Shown here in pieces: positions 13,701 through 22,815 of a DNA stretch of 64,000 bases. The position numbers and the translations under genes were made by a program. Within the stretch, counting starts at the first letter, position 1, and the number at the start of each line of letters is the position of its first letter. The notes below the pieces were generated by a model. That model did not search any database, was not told the DNA's origin, and was given only the letters and a program-made list of their open reading frames with translations. The DNA comes from Nereocystis luetkeana (taxonomy: Eukaryota; Sar; Phaeophyceae; Laminariales; Laminariaceae), in contig JARUPZ010000030.1 of assembly GCA_031213475.1 (NCBI GenBank), positions 4,953,661 to 5,017,660 of the forward strand, in the 5' to 3' direction.

Positions 13701-16700
13701 CAAGACAAAAAACAAAACTTGAATAGTAGCCCGAAAGGCTTAATAGCGGCACTACTGTCGCGAGACAGGATCGGTTCGCCAGGTAAAAAAAATGATAGGA
13801 GACGATAAATACAACACTGTCCTCGTAAGCGTAGTATCGCTAAAATCACGTGAGATGCTTGTTTTGTTCACAGATACAACACTGCCCTCGTAAGTAGTGG
13901 GTGATTCGTTTTTTGAGTAGATACAAATACACGGGGCATGGGCCTGGGCTCGCGCTCGCGCGACGTGGCTTACCCTCCAAGGGAGGCGATCGCCGCCGCC
14001 GCGCCCTGGGGAGGGCCATACACGTGCACCCGGATGGGAAGGTTGAACACCCGCTGGCCTCCAACGGACACGACGGCCTCCACGCGGGGAGCCGAGGGGC
14101 TGCGGTCGTCGAGGATGCGGGCAAGGACGCAGGCCTGCGTAGCCTTGATGTGGCCCACCTTTTAGGTTGAAGGGACGTTCAGAAGGCGGCGGGAGGGGGG
14201 GGGGGGGGTACTCATTTGTTGCTTGTCTCAGTCATTTGACCATTGGCCACGCATCCCTTTAGAGACGGAGCAGCGAGAGGGGGATTGCAGACACAGGCTC
14301 GGGGGAGAGCCGGGAGATGGCCTAAACCGCGAGATAGCTTGGGTTGGGTTGGGTTGGGTTGGGGGCTAGTTTGGTTCGATTCGGCTGCTGCACGCCTGTT
14401 GTAGCGCTGACCATGGCATGAAAGCGACAGGCTTGAGCGATGGAGAGGTGGGGTGGAGGAGAAGGGGTTGGTTTAGGTTGGATTGGATTGGGTTGGTTCT
14501 CTTCGATTTGGCTATCGGTCAGCGCATTGAAGGCTACGCCGCAAACCTGTCATGGAACCGGCAGGCTTGATCGATGGAGAGATAGGGAGTAGGAGGGCGC
14601 ACTCCCACCTCCTGGTGGTGCACGGGGCAGTACCCGCATAGGGATCCCGGCGCCCGGCGCGCGCATACAAACAATTTTCACCGAACCGTTTGATAAAAAA
14701 CGACGACCTCGATCCATTGCGTCCGCTAATGAGAGGCCAACCGTCCACCACACCCTACACACGACAAAAGTCACAGACAAAACGGTAATTCGTCGCAACA
14801 CGGATCCGTCGTTATATTCGAACCACCTCAATTTCGGTGACCCCCCTCCCCCTCCCCGTCCCAAATAGTCACCGGTGCAACACAAAGCTCGACCCCGCAC
14901 AAAACAAGCGGGCAACGTCGCCAGAAGCGCGCACCTGCTGCGTGGCGAGGTTGTCCACCCGAATGGCGTTATGATCGTAGGGGTTCCTGGGCTCCCGCAC
15001 GAGGTTGACAAACTCCCCCAGGTGCGCCACACCACTGCACCCCGTCCCGTCCGTGTCCACCCGACACAACGTATCGGCGCAAGGGCGCAAGCGAGGCAAG
15101 CGCGCGCGTGGGGGGGGGGGGGGGGGGGGGCATCTTAGGAATCTGCAGCGGCAGAGCAAGATGAAAAATGCGGAAACGACCGCAGCTGAGCATGATGCTG
15201 TTGCTGTCGTTGCTATTAGTGTTGTTGGTCTCACACTATCTCACCGTCATGATCTAGTCCATGGCCACAAGAGAGGCTCCAACAATACTCAGCGCGGGGG
15301 CGTGAAGCGCCGAACCATCGGCGCGGGGGGAAAGGGGTGGGTCTGCGGTTCGATGGGTTCGCCGTACACCGTACACCGTACACCGTAAAACAAGCGTCGG
15401 TCGGGTGTCGGGTGTCGGGGATCGTGGGAGACGAGAGAGTGCCGATCGAAACACACACTCGAACGTACAACCGGCAGTGCCAGTTCATGGATTGACCGTT
15501 GTTATGACCGGCCTAGCGAGAATTACGTTGTCTTTATTTAATCAAGGGCGGAATACTATTAATAGGTACCCGACACGATGGTTGAGGTTCACTTGTGCAT
15601 GATGCGAATGCAACTGACCCCAACCCTAATGGTTGATCAACCAATGTATATACAAGAAGGTAGGGCCAGCCCTCTCCGTCTCACGAGTACACTGCTCTGT
15701 GCGTCAAACGAGGTGTCGAATAAGCTGGTAAGCTCTACTGGGTTTATCGGCCGTTCTTTACGGAAAATCTGCTCGAGAGGCTTTGTGTCCTTTATTACCA
15801 AAAACGCCACGAACAGGAGGCCGCGGCTAGACCCCTGTCTGACCGCCCCCCTGCGCTAAAACTAGTATACTAAGGCCATAGACGTCTTGATACGTCCAGA
15901 AAGTCCTGGCTTGACTGCCCATTTGCCCCAAACACTAAAAACAAGTGTAACAAGGCGAAAAGACGCCCTGACGCGTCCCAAAAGGCCTGTCTTGACTGAC
16001 TGCCCGTACCCTCTAACTAGTATACTAAGGCCAAAAGCATGCCGCGTCCAGAAAGTCCTGTCTTGACTGACCGCCCCTCCACTAAAGCTGGTAAACTGAA
16101 GCCAAAAGACGCCTTGACGGGTCCAGAACGACCGGTCTCCTATGCATGATAAACACGCTTCTTTATTACAGCGCGACCGATCGATGGGGAAGAGGTATTG
16201 TAGGGGTGGAGAGCGCGGATCCCTTTTCAGAAAACGCACAGCGGGCAGCAAATATCGTGGCGATGAAAGCGCAGTCCCGCCTCGAGATGGATCAGATCGC
16301 CTATTTGCAGCAGCTGTCGATCGTCCCCCTTGCGCACTAACTATTATAACCACTTGGGGAGTTTCGGGCGGTTGTGCTGCAGACAATTGGATGTCTTGTG
16401 ACAGGTGATCTAGCGAGGGGCAAGCAAGAAGCAAGCGTTGGTTTGGTTACGACGACAGAGTGTGTGTGTGCTCTTCACATTAAAACCGTTCTTTCTACAC
16501 GTCGACATCCAGCACAACCAGTGTCCTGGCCGATTCTTCAATCCTAGAGAGATACAAGTTCTCTGATCACAACACTTAACCACAGAGATACTACATTGGT
16601 TCGTACCGGCATGCAGTAAGCAGAGTAGACAATGCAATGACATGTCATCGTACTGGATACGACAGGCACGACATACACATTCTGTGAAAGACAGAAAACA

Positions 16701-16843
16701 AAACACGCAAACAAAAACAATACGTAGTATTTGGTTTCGTTTTTGTTGTTGAATTTCTTATTTTACCTGTAGTAGCGGCAGCCGACGATCATCAGGTCCG
16801 CGCAGCCATAGAAGACCTCTTGGCTCGTGTCATCCTGCTCCTC
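1531..16843 (-). CDS. HLTF/RAD5-like SNF2 ATPase with HIRAN and SAP-like segment (partial, 8 exons)
   Basis: Eight exons on the minus strand: 16767-16843, 14935-15034, 13974-14158, 11202-11365, 8696-8826, 7416-7583, 5214-5357 and 1531-1782. Codon phases agree at all seven junctions, all GT-AG. The protein begins in a HIRAN domain (LVREPRNPYDHNAIRV), which in HLTF binds 3' DNA ends. It continues through the lead-in to the SNF2 ATPase (LMQHQAEGLAWMLQREN), Walker A (GGILSDDMGL/GKT), an acidic Glu-Pro linker, a SAP-like helix pair and motif Ia (GTLVVCPMSVLSNWEAQ). Known HLTF/Rad5 proteins are nuclear, remodel stalled forks and add a RING E3 ligase that polyubiquitinates PCNA; DEAH box, RING and helicase C lobe would lie left of position 1. 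The initiator exon, upstream of 16843, was not found. Family assignment is strong because HIRAN plus SNF2 is diagnostic; HLTF versus other RAD5-type paralogues is less certain. Confidence 0.87.
1965..2069. mobile_element. MITE-A copy 2, intact hairpin
   Basis: 105 bp. Nearly the whole element folds on itself: left end GTACGGGGGGCCATAGTTAA, right end its complement. Flanked by TA on both sides. It lies in an intron of the HLTF-like gene. Confidence 0.88.
2400..2790. repeat. ~58-bp tandem repeat (TTGTCCCC...CCCGTTTTGGG)
   Basis: Six to seven diverged units, each with TTGTCCCCnAAAAGTCCCG, TTTGGGCACAA and a spacer ending in TAACTA. Single units of the same kind stand at 5640-5730, 6420-6510, 21935-22010 and 25130-25205, so the unit is also dispersed. 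Confidence 0.85.
3332..3443. mobile_element. MITE-A copy 3 (carries CCAGGTA insertion)
   Basis: Flanked by TA. Reads GGTCCTACCAGGTATTTACT where siblings read GGTCCTATTTACTA/GGTCCTATTAACTA; the added 7 bp duplicate a TA. Confidence 0.9.
3446..3550. mobile_element. MITE-A copy 4, abutting copy 3
   Basis: Intact 105-bp hairpin; shares a TA dinucleotide with copy 3, so one copy landed in the target TA of the other. Confidence 0.9.
4046..4317. mobile_element. MITE-B copy (GATC-rich, ~270 bp)
   Basis: GATCATACAGATCATACAG tracts, the internal CGGCTCCCACCCGGCAACAT block, and right end TTATCCGAGGTGTGAA. Intron of the HLTF-like gene. Confidence 0.7.
4660..4945 (-). mobile_element. SINE-like repeat, diverged
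   Basis: Body block TTTTTATCGCGAGAAGA and CTACCCACGCTAC as in the other copies, T-rich end at 4660 (A-rich tail on minus). GGACTTCGAATCTC near 4895 could be a box B. Intron of the HLTF-like gene. Confidence 0.6.
5214..5357 (-). CDS. HLTF-like exon: acidic Glu-Pro linker and start of SAP-like segment
   Basis: Exactly 48 codons: a TEGEEGEGEPEPEPEP stretch, a helix and YKKLKKPDLKA, which starts the SAP-like helix pair. Acceptor CGGCAG, donor GCG/GTGAGA, phase 0. Low-complexity content makes it weaker alone, but the join into the next exon recreates a continuous SAP pattern. Confidence 0.75.
5795..6016. mobile_element. MITE-B copy, diverged
   Basis: GATCAGATAGATCAGATAG, CCTGCCGTTGTGAAAGGCTG and ATCTGCCCTGAAAGATCTAG match other copies; the right end CTGTACGGGGTATGG is weak. 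Confidence 0.6.
6840..7052. mobile_element. MITE-B copy, diverged
   Basis: Contains CATGATCTATTAAACAG, GTACTGTACAGATCCTGCAC and GTAGATGATCTATCGGTGG, as in other family members, and ends TATCCGTCCGACGGGTG. Confidence 0.6.
7416..7583 (-). CDS. HLTF-like exon: GKT of Walker A and following helix
   Basis: Begins GKTLQVISLVLAQPPQGV, completing motif I, then a charged helix (ENERVLEELEAKEQAAQ). It opens after acceptor ATTAG and closes at CAG/GTGCGC. Exactly 56 codons, phase 0 at both ends. Confidence 0.88.
7738..7945. mobile_element. MITE-B copy, diverged
   Basis: GTGGGAGCCGTGTGATTCGC, GATCTGTACTGTATAGATC and CATCTAGATGATCTAGAGCG are recognisable family blocks. Confidence 0.6.
8455..8560. repeat. 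single unit of the ~78-bp satellite
   Basis: GGGCGCGCCAAGGCCTCTTC and GACGGTCAGTCAAGAGGTC match the satellite at 10150-10830 and the unit at 10985-11110. Confidence 0.75.
8696..8826 (-). CDS. HLTF-like exon: first half of Walker A
   Basis: Reads GLPPFWDRR, then VHGGILSDDMGL and stops; the GKT of motif I is on the next exon. The acceptor GAGCAG follows a C-rich stretch. Donor TTG/GTGAGA, phase 0. A run of 21-bp repeats lies immediately upstream in the intron. Confidence 0.88.
8873..9025. repeat. 21-bp tandem repeat
   Basis: Seven units of the type GACGGTCGTCGTGGAnGTGAAA, diverged, immediately upstream of the HLTF-like exon acceptor at 8826. The period of 21 keeps a frame open on both strands. 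Confidence 0.85.
9420..10115. repeat. hexanucleotide-period array (TTCAAC)
   Basis: About 700 bp built from 6-bp words such as TTCAAC, TTCAAA, ATCGGC and ATCGAC, with 18-bp higher-order units. Both strands stay open for 140-160 codons because the period is a multiple of three; I read it as a minisatellite in the intron, not a gene. Confidence 0.8.
10150..10830. repeat. ~78-bp satellite array
   Basis: About nine units of GGTCAGTCAAGACCGGTCTT, CGTCAAGG, GGCCTTAACATACTA. It lies within the HLTF-like intron 8827-11201. Confidence 0.88.
10985..11110. repeat. satellite unit with double TACCAGGTA
   Basis: GGGCGCGCCAAGGCCTCTTC and GGTCAAACCTCGGTCTCCTA as in the unit at 8455, interrupted by TACCAGGTACCAGGTA at 11037-11052. 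Confidence 0.75.
11202..11365 (-). CDS. HLTF-like exon: entry to SNF2 ATPase
   Basis: Encodes ELDEMFDKLDADTPQLL and then LMQHQAEGLAWMLQRENKP, the Q-motif-like helix before SNF2 motif I. The acceptor was chosen among overlapping AG sites (GCAGAGAG) because only the one at 11366-11367 keeps the codon phase. Donor ACCG/GTGAGC. Confidence 0.82.
12664..13195 (-). repeat. 530-bp repeat family, full length, minus strand
   Basis: Minus strand begins GGTTGGGTTGGCGTCG and ends near GAGTATTACCCC. The conserved core includes CCCGTCCTACATCCCGACGG-like and GGTCATACGACTACGGCC blocks. It carries a CCTGGTA insertion at 12875-12883 that the copy at 59445-59665 lacks. Confidence 0.8.
13370..13740. repeat. ~58-bp tandem repeat
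   Basis: Six or seven units containing CGTCTACGTAGC, CAGACCGATnnGTCTAAATAGTAGCC. HLTF-like intron. Confidence 0.8.
13974..14158 (-). CDS. HLTF-like exon: end of HIRAN domain
   Basis: Starts VGHIKATQACVLARILDD, matching the VGHL..ALA segment that closes the HIRAN fold, and ends near VHVYGPPQGAAAAIASLGG. Acceptor AAAAG, donor GG/GTAAGC, phase 2. The poly(C) end of a LINE relic lies about 40 bp upstream of the acceptor. Confidence 0.88.
14195..14285 (-). mobile_element. LINE 3' end fragment, minus strand, with poly(C) tail
   Basis: On the minus strand it reads KGCVANGQMTETSNK, stop, GTAC and C14. The C tract lies immediately upstream of an HLTF-like acceptor at 14158. Confidence 0.75.
14339..14500. 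repeat. telomere-like TTGGG pentamers
   Basis: GGGTTGGGTTGGGTTGGG at 14340-14362 and more degenerate copies around 14465-14497. Interstitial, inside an intron. Confidence 0.8.
14935..15034 (-). CDS. HLTF-like exon: HIRAN core
   Basis: Encodes GVAHLGEFVNLVREPRNPYD and continues HNAIRVDNLATQQ, the most conserved HIRAN signature. Acceptor GGTGCAG follows a C-rich tract (G run on the plus strand at 15110-15130). Donor CAG/GTGCGC, phase 0. Confidence 0.88.
15850..16140. repeat. ~78-bp satellite, inverted array
   Basis: Four units in the opposite orientation to the array at 10150-10830: TAAGGCCAAAAG, GACGCGTCC, GTCCTGTCTTGACTGACCGC. HLTF-like intron 15035-16766. Confidence 0.85.
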
Positions 16844-17244
16844 CTGGGCACACGAGAGTTTTCATCGCGTACCAGTTACATACCGGATGGCTTAAAGTGT
16901 TTGCAGCAGCTGGAGTGCTTGCTTGTTGGTCCGAGCGATGGGTCGATAGGGAGCTTGGTTCCGTGCTGGCTCTATACGTCGTGCAGCCATACACCAGGTA
17001 CATGCATTATGTGTGTCTGCGTTCTTCACATAATACCGTTCTTTCTAATCGTCCACATGCAGCACAACCAGTATATGCCGACTCTTCAATCCTAGATAAA
17101 TACAAGCTCTGTGGTCCCAAAACTACGACAAAGAGATACTACTGTACCAGGTACACTGATATGCAGTAAGTAGAGTAGACAGCAGTGCAATGCTATGTCA
17201 TCGTACTGGATACGACAGGCACGGCATACACATCCTATGAACTA
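16462..17244. repeat. direct duplication of ~230 bp
   Basis: 16462-16688 and 17012-17244 are diverged direct copies (CACGTCGACATCCAGCACAA, GTCATCGTACTGGATACGAC). The HIRAN first-half exon lies between them. The second copy has TACCAGGTA at 17145 where the first has GTACCGG. Confidence 0.82.
16767..16843 (-). CDS. HLTF-like exon: first half of HIRAN domain
   Basis: Reads 25 codons plus two bases, including EVFYGCADLMIVGCRYYS across the junction. It aligns with the first strands of the HLTF HIRAN domain. Acceptor GCCCAG at the 5' side, donor GTAAAA at the 3' side; the split serine codon AG/T joins exactly to the next exon. Confidence 0.75.
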
Positions 17245-18519
17245 CTTCGGAGTACGAGTATTATAGCTCGCCCTCCACAGATGAGATGCCTACGTACGTA
17301 CGCAGTGGCCGTACGCATGGATGAAAGTATGGCAAATCGTTCGCACGACCCCCCACCCTTTATATTGTACCGCTGAATTACAACGGTACTGATTATGATG
17401 GGATACAGTCTCAAAACCCTGCGGCAAAGTGATACCAGGTATCTTTTACAGCCTACAGTTTAGAGCAGCTTCAGGGATTGGTATCATATCGCGTTGCCGA
17501 GTTATATACGAAAAGAACCCCAACGAATTCCCCTTACGAAAAATTGATGAAATTCGTACGAGATATACAAGGTACATATCTTGTACCGTACCTGGTATTT
17601 TTTCTTCTTCAATATTTTGGATGCGGTTCATTTCATACCTGGTACACATATACGATACATCATACATACAATATTCATGACAACATAACCGTCAAAGTAT
17701 AAGCAGGCATTATCATGAAAAACACTACAAGCAGCATGTTCATACCCGGGGTATGCGCCTGCCTGGTAAACTGAGTACCGTGTTCGGTCTACACCAAGCG
17801 GGAGGGTAGGCACGACCTAATACGCAAAAACCATCCCCAACCCAGCCCAAGAAAAAAACTACCAGAAGCACACCTAGCAGGAAACCCTCCGACCCGAAAA
17901 GTCGGAAAACGTCAAGTAGAAAAACACCCCCCAAAGTCCAGTCCTGCCGACGACGCCACTTGCTATGATCAGGGTCGGGACACTTTGAATCCCTGGACAG
18001 GTTTGCCTACTAAGTCGGTACTCATTGGTACTGACGCGTGTTGTTTGCTTAGAGATAGAAGAAGAGCTGCTTTATTCCTTTCGTGCACGCGGAGACTGAG
18101 AGCCAAGCTCGTGCCTCGCTGGGAAAGCACCCAGGGTTTTCTATCTAATATACGACGCCTCCCAAGTACTACAAATACGATCCCAATACTTGAACCCAGG
18201 TAATTACCAGGCTTTCAGCCTCATTTAAGGCAGCATCATAACACCTACGGTAAGACATCACCTTTCTCTAAGATGTCGTCCCACCGGAGTAAAACCACCC
18301 CCGGTGATAAAAACTACAAAAACAATAGAAAAAAAGGGCAATTTCATCACCGGGGGTAGATGCCGCCTCCCTGTGTCGCGGTAGGGCTTTCAAGCAACAC
18401 CAGCAAATACACCACACGGGGGTCCACGCAAACGCAGCGTAACGAAAGGTGCGCGAAGACCGCGAGCACGGAGAACAAAACTGAATAAAGAACAGAGCTT
18501 TTCGGCACAGCGGGTCCAT

Positions 18520-18729
18520 CACCGTGCGGACAGACCGCGTCTGTGGCTTCGGCACCGCCTGCTGACGCGCCTCAAGCCACAAGCGGAGCCACGATCGCAG
18601 CTTTCTTCGCCCGCCCTCTAACCACCTCTTCTGCGTACACATGCGCCTCAAGCTCCGACAGCAGAGCGCGGCGTGCTAGGCGGGCGCTACAGGGGCAGTG
18701 TGGTGCCCCCCGGCTCTTGCAGGTCAAGC
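18520..18729. other. possible exon, strand ambiguous
   Basis: GC-rich island open on both strands. Plus frame: SGATIAAFFARPLTTSS, ending LLQ/GTCAAG at a plausible donor. Minus frame: RRALLSELEAHVYAEEVVRG after acceptor TGCAAG. Either could be a missing 5' exon of a flanking gene. I cannot choose. Confidence 0.3.
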
Positions 18730-18849
18730 GATATGCAAAAAAAATACGGTGTACGCCTTGATATGTGTGTATCACCCCCTTATTATCACCCAGCCCGGTA
18801 CCTTCTGGAGAGGTCAAACTGTGCGTATAGTCCCAGCTTGGTGTATCTC

Positions 18850-19012
18850 CCCTACGACTCGAAGGGGGGGTGTTGTAAATGGTCAAATGAGGAAGGCAAG
18901 TGTTATCAGGATTGCCCCGGGCTGGGTAATCGATCGATCAGTTACCCCTATAGCTCAGTAGGGAACACCTTCACACAAGCAACAAATGAGTACTCCCCCC
19001 CCCCCACCCCCT
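18850..19012 (+). mobile_element. LINE 3' end fragment with poly(C) tail
   Basis: GGVVNGQMRKAS matches the LINE terminus; an insertion separates it from CAACAAATGAGTACT plus a C run. A 530-bp repeat follows directly. Confidence 0.7.
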
Positions 19013-19020
19013 ATTTTATA

Positions 19021-19545
19021 TAGGTTGGGTTGGCGTCGGTTGGCAACGACACTGTAAAACATGCCGCTCACTACGTGAGCTAGACAACCAGGGTACCGTT
19101 TTTTTTTGTTTCTTGTTTTTTTTGGCGGTCGCCCACAGCTGGTTGTCGAGTTGGATCGTTTGTGCGAGGTGAACAACCTTTACTCCGCACAAGTGGGAAT
19201 GATCGTATCACGTAGTGTTCAAGGTAAGGCACCCAAGAGGCAGTTACGTAGTACTCCCATTGCTGTCTCTGGAATTGCCTACACCGGAAATTAAATCAAC
19301 TCATTGAAGCTGTCATCCATGTGCAAGTCCGCCTCACAAGCGGTACTTAGTAGGATGCAGCTCACCCTTCATGCGACTCGCCGGGCACCTCACGGCGCTT
19401 CGCGCTTGGTGCAAGCAATGTCTGCCTGGTCGGTGAAAACCCGACATGCTCCGTCCCGGCATTGTAGGGATGCGAGGGTCTATGGTCATACGACTACGGC
19501 CATGGATGAGATCGAGTACATATCTCCTATCGAGTACACCCCCCC
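19021..19545 (+). repeat. 530-bp repeat family, full length
   Basis: GGTTGGGTTGGCGTCGGTTG to ATCGAGTACACCCCC. It follows directly on a LINE poly(C) end, as does the copy at 56705. Confidence 0.85.
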
Positions 19546-20639
19546 CCCCTATTTTCGTCCGTCTTATCACCCCGTCTGCTATCAAGGTGGGCGCGCTAAA
19601 TGATACTGCAACAAAACTCCCAAATATTCAATATTCCACGTCGTGCTGCTATCACTATCACCCCCCATCGATATCACCCCCGGTGATAAAAGCAAAACCC
19701 GAATAAAGCATGCCCCATGTCATCGGCGTTCGTTAGATATCTCACTCCACCGCAGGAAACTACCCCGGGTGACGAAAAAATCAAAACCGAAAAATATTTC
19801 GGACCAACACCAACACCCGGTACATTTATTAGAGAGCTGGCTTTTGTCCGATATTATCATGTACTACGGTACTATGGTACAAGCAGCAGTACACCTGGCA
19901 CTACAAACCAGGGATGACACTTATACCGCAATTTAGAGTTATGCAGTTGTAGTCAAATATTGATGGTGAATCTTCCTATTAATATTAATAGGGTAGTTAT
20001 TTGTTATTTAGGCACTCTGTTTTGGATAAGGGTATACCTGGTATACCAGGTACTGGGATATTATTATTATGCTTGCCATCCGACAATGTGTAGTGTTGTT
20101 CTATTAAACGACTGACAGAAATATTGTAAGCGGCTCAATCAACCTATTAAGGCCGGATCTTATGGGGGGTTTTTAAAGGTGATTATATGGCTGTTTACGG
20201 AGGCTTCGGGGTTTCTGGTCCCATATCTGATCAGATTTGATCAAAATCACGTCTTATGGGGCCTGTTTGGTGGAAAAAATGTTCCTCCGAGATTTTATCA
20301 CTCCTGAAGTTCGATGAAATGTTTTTTTTTGGCAGCCTTTTCTGATCAACTCTGAAAGTGATAAAATTTGGCTTTGCACAAGACCTCGGTGGCATTATAC
20401 AATTTTGTTTAGGTTATAGACTGGGTTCATGACGGGTCACGACGCTACATGCTTGGTTACGCTTGTACACAGCTGGGCTCCAACACTTGTGCATCGGCCA
20501 CCACGGAGAGGGAGGGCATCAGTACCTTGGCCACCATCGTGTCCCTTGCGGCCGCCCAACTGCAGCTGCTCTAGGCAAACAACTTTGGAAACGAATAGGA
20601 CGAGACTACAGCAGCAGTATCAAAACAATCTAACGGTTT

Positions 20640-20785
20640 TTTCTGACTACGACCGCCGCAAGCAGCTCATGCTCCGCGAGGGCGAGAGCTCCTTGCTGGT
20701 CCAGCGACTAGCAAACCCCTTACGCAGCTCCCCTGGGGGTTCCACATTCCGCTGCTTCCTTCGAGGAGCTGGTGGTGAAGGTTGA
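20640..20785 (+). other. possible exon
   Basis: CAGCTCATGCTCCGCGAGGG region reads DYDRRKQLMLREGESSLLVQ then RLANPL, GC-rich against an AT-richer background, with donor GAAG/GTTGAT. No family recognised; could be upstream coding sequence of the TENT4-like gene. Confidence 0.3.
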
Positions 20786-20994
20786 TCGCCCAACCCGGCG
20801 TGAGCGACTCTCGTTCGTGTCGTGGTCCACGCGGAGTTCAAAATGTTGGTTATGTTCTGTTTGTTTAGTTCTCCCACGAAATAAAACCAAAATCACGATA
20901 AGACGGCACATGGCGCACCGATCTGGTGTGGCTTTTTGCCGTAGGAAAATCCGACTTCCTGCCTTTTTCAATCACTCAAAAAAAAATGCGTAAG

Positions 20995-21125
20995 ACCCAG
21001 CCAAATAGAGTCTTTCCCAGCCACAGCATCCCGAGTTGGCCGAATCAACCTATTAATAGAGTATTTCCACGCACAGCATCCAAGCCGGCGGAGTCAACCT
21101 AGGGTCTTACCAAGCACAGCATCCA
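20995..21125. repeat. ~50-bp tandem repeat, three units
   Basis: Units contain CACAGCATCCAAGC and GAGTCAACCTA. Confidence 0.75.
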
Positions 21126-22639
21126 AGCTCTGACCACTGCCATGGGGATGGGGTTAGGGCTTGGGTCGGAGGGTCGGCTTTAAGCGGCAAGCACAAAACC
21201 CCTGTAAATATTAAGATTTACTACGAAGGTGTGACCACGCCTCGAGCCATGGTGTACCAGAAACTTACCGATTGTACGTAGCTGAAAAACATTTCCGCTC
21301 CACGTTGCTGCTACCGGAAATACCGTAAGGTTTTGAAACTCAGGGGATGCATCCTCATCATCCCCGTTCAAAGAGAATCGTCCAATTTCTTACCCGACAC
21401 GAAAGAGCCTCCGTTGTGTGTCACCTGCGTGCGTTATACTACCTAGAGAGCTACGTAGAACCACCAAGGAACAAGGAACAAGAAACAAATCCAGGGATTT
21501 CTGGCGTGTACGGAGGCGTTTAAGTAATAATAATCATAGTATGGAGGCGTTTTTATTAGTGTTTTTTTTTATAACCAAGTACCGCAAAAGAAGACGAAAC
21601 ACTTTTTGTCATAATGATGATGTTGTTCTCACGTTAGCTCACTTCTCTGAAATCCTGCCTGTGGTCATTGAAGCAGCCTGTAGCAAATTCATCTCGTTGG
21701 GAGAAAACAAACAAGTACGAAATCATGTACGAGCACGCGGTTCATTACCGGTGATTACCTCGTACATACCGGTAACTATGCCTGCTATTTTGTACGAACA
21801 GCAGTGTTACTATTTAATACCAGGTAATACTCAAATACGATACTGCTGTGGGTGTGGCAAGGTATATCATACCGGAATCAGGTAAATCTAAGGGGATCAA
21901 TCACCAGGGGCACTGATATGTGAATTCATTTAGTACCGCAGTCCCGATTCGGGTACAAACGACTTTAATTCCAAGTGCTTTGTTCCCAAAACGGGACTGG
22001 GGTCCTAACGGGGTTAAAGCCGGGCTGGGAGCTCTACATTTACGCTTAGGGCCATCAGGGTCTCATACGTACTGAACTCCTGCACGTACGTTACAGCAGT
22101 ACGGCGGTAAAGAACATGGAGGCGTGAAGGGCCCGCTTAGAGTGCTCCGCACTACCATGCCACATACCGCATTACAATAGGACGAACGTCGTGACCACCG
22201 ATTTTCACCGTTTCAAAGTGAGGGCCCAAACCCAACACCCAACAGCAGTACCGAATTAAAGTAAAAGTTCCCACTGCCATAGCGACCTACCTAGTACCTG
22301 CTACAGGGAGGGCACAAGATGACGATCCAATCGTAGAAGCAGTGCTGCGGCATTGTGTAGGGACCAGTACTTTGAAGCATGCTCCAAATATCAAAAGGAT
22401 TGTCATCCTGCACGGAACCAGGTAAGGCTGACGCCTAAAGCCCATCTGCAATCGCCGCTGGATCTCAGCTCAACCTCCTCGTTGCTCGTGGTAAATTCGC
22501 TTACAGGTGCTCCTGGTATCATGATACCACGCGCTGTAAAAAAGAATGTGCTGATCTCTGTGACGAGAAAATGGTCAATAATATTTAAAAAGCATGTCCT
22601 ATCGATGTCCCATCCACGTCGGTATACCCCTGCAAGAAG

Positions 22640-22815
22640 TCAAGAGACCGTATCGTACCTCCTCTTCAGCCCGGGATGCCGTCAGCCCCCGTATCACAGC
22701 AGCAAAGGCAGCCGAGCTTGCATACGTCGTCGCCATTTCCTCAACAGCCAGAATCGCAGACGAGATAGATCCGATCGCGCCGCGTCTGGCGCACTGGCCA
22801 GACTTGAGCTGAGAT
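22640..22815 (+). other. possible exon, three open frames
   Basis: GC-rich island. One frame starts MPSAPVSQQQRQPSLHTSSP and is Gln/Ser/Pro-rich like the TENT4-like N-terminus; another reads ITAAKAAELAYVVAISST. Frame and reality undecided. Confidence 0.25.

Noticed and set aside
14512..15035. Minus ORF extending the HIRAN exon downstream
   Set aside because: Different frame from the HIRAN reading and runs through the intron; the phase-matched donor is at 14935.
16462..17244. CRISPR-like or tandem array
   Set aside because: Only two diverged 230-bp copies with a long spacer; eukaryotic context.
19304..19603. Recurrent ORF MQLTLHATRRAPHGASRLVQ seen at six places
   Set aside because: It is the translated core of the 530-bp repeat family; frames are broken differently in each copy, so I do not treat it as a protein gene.
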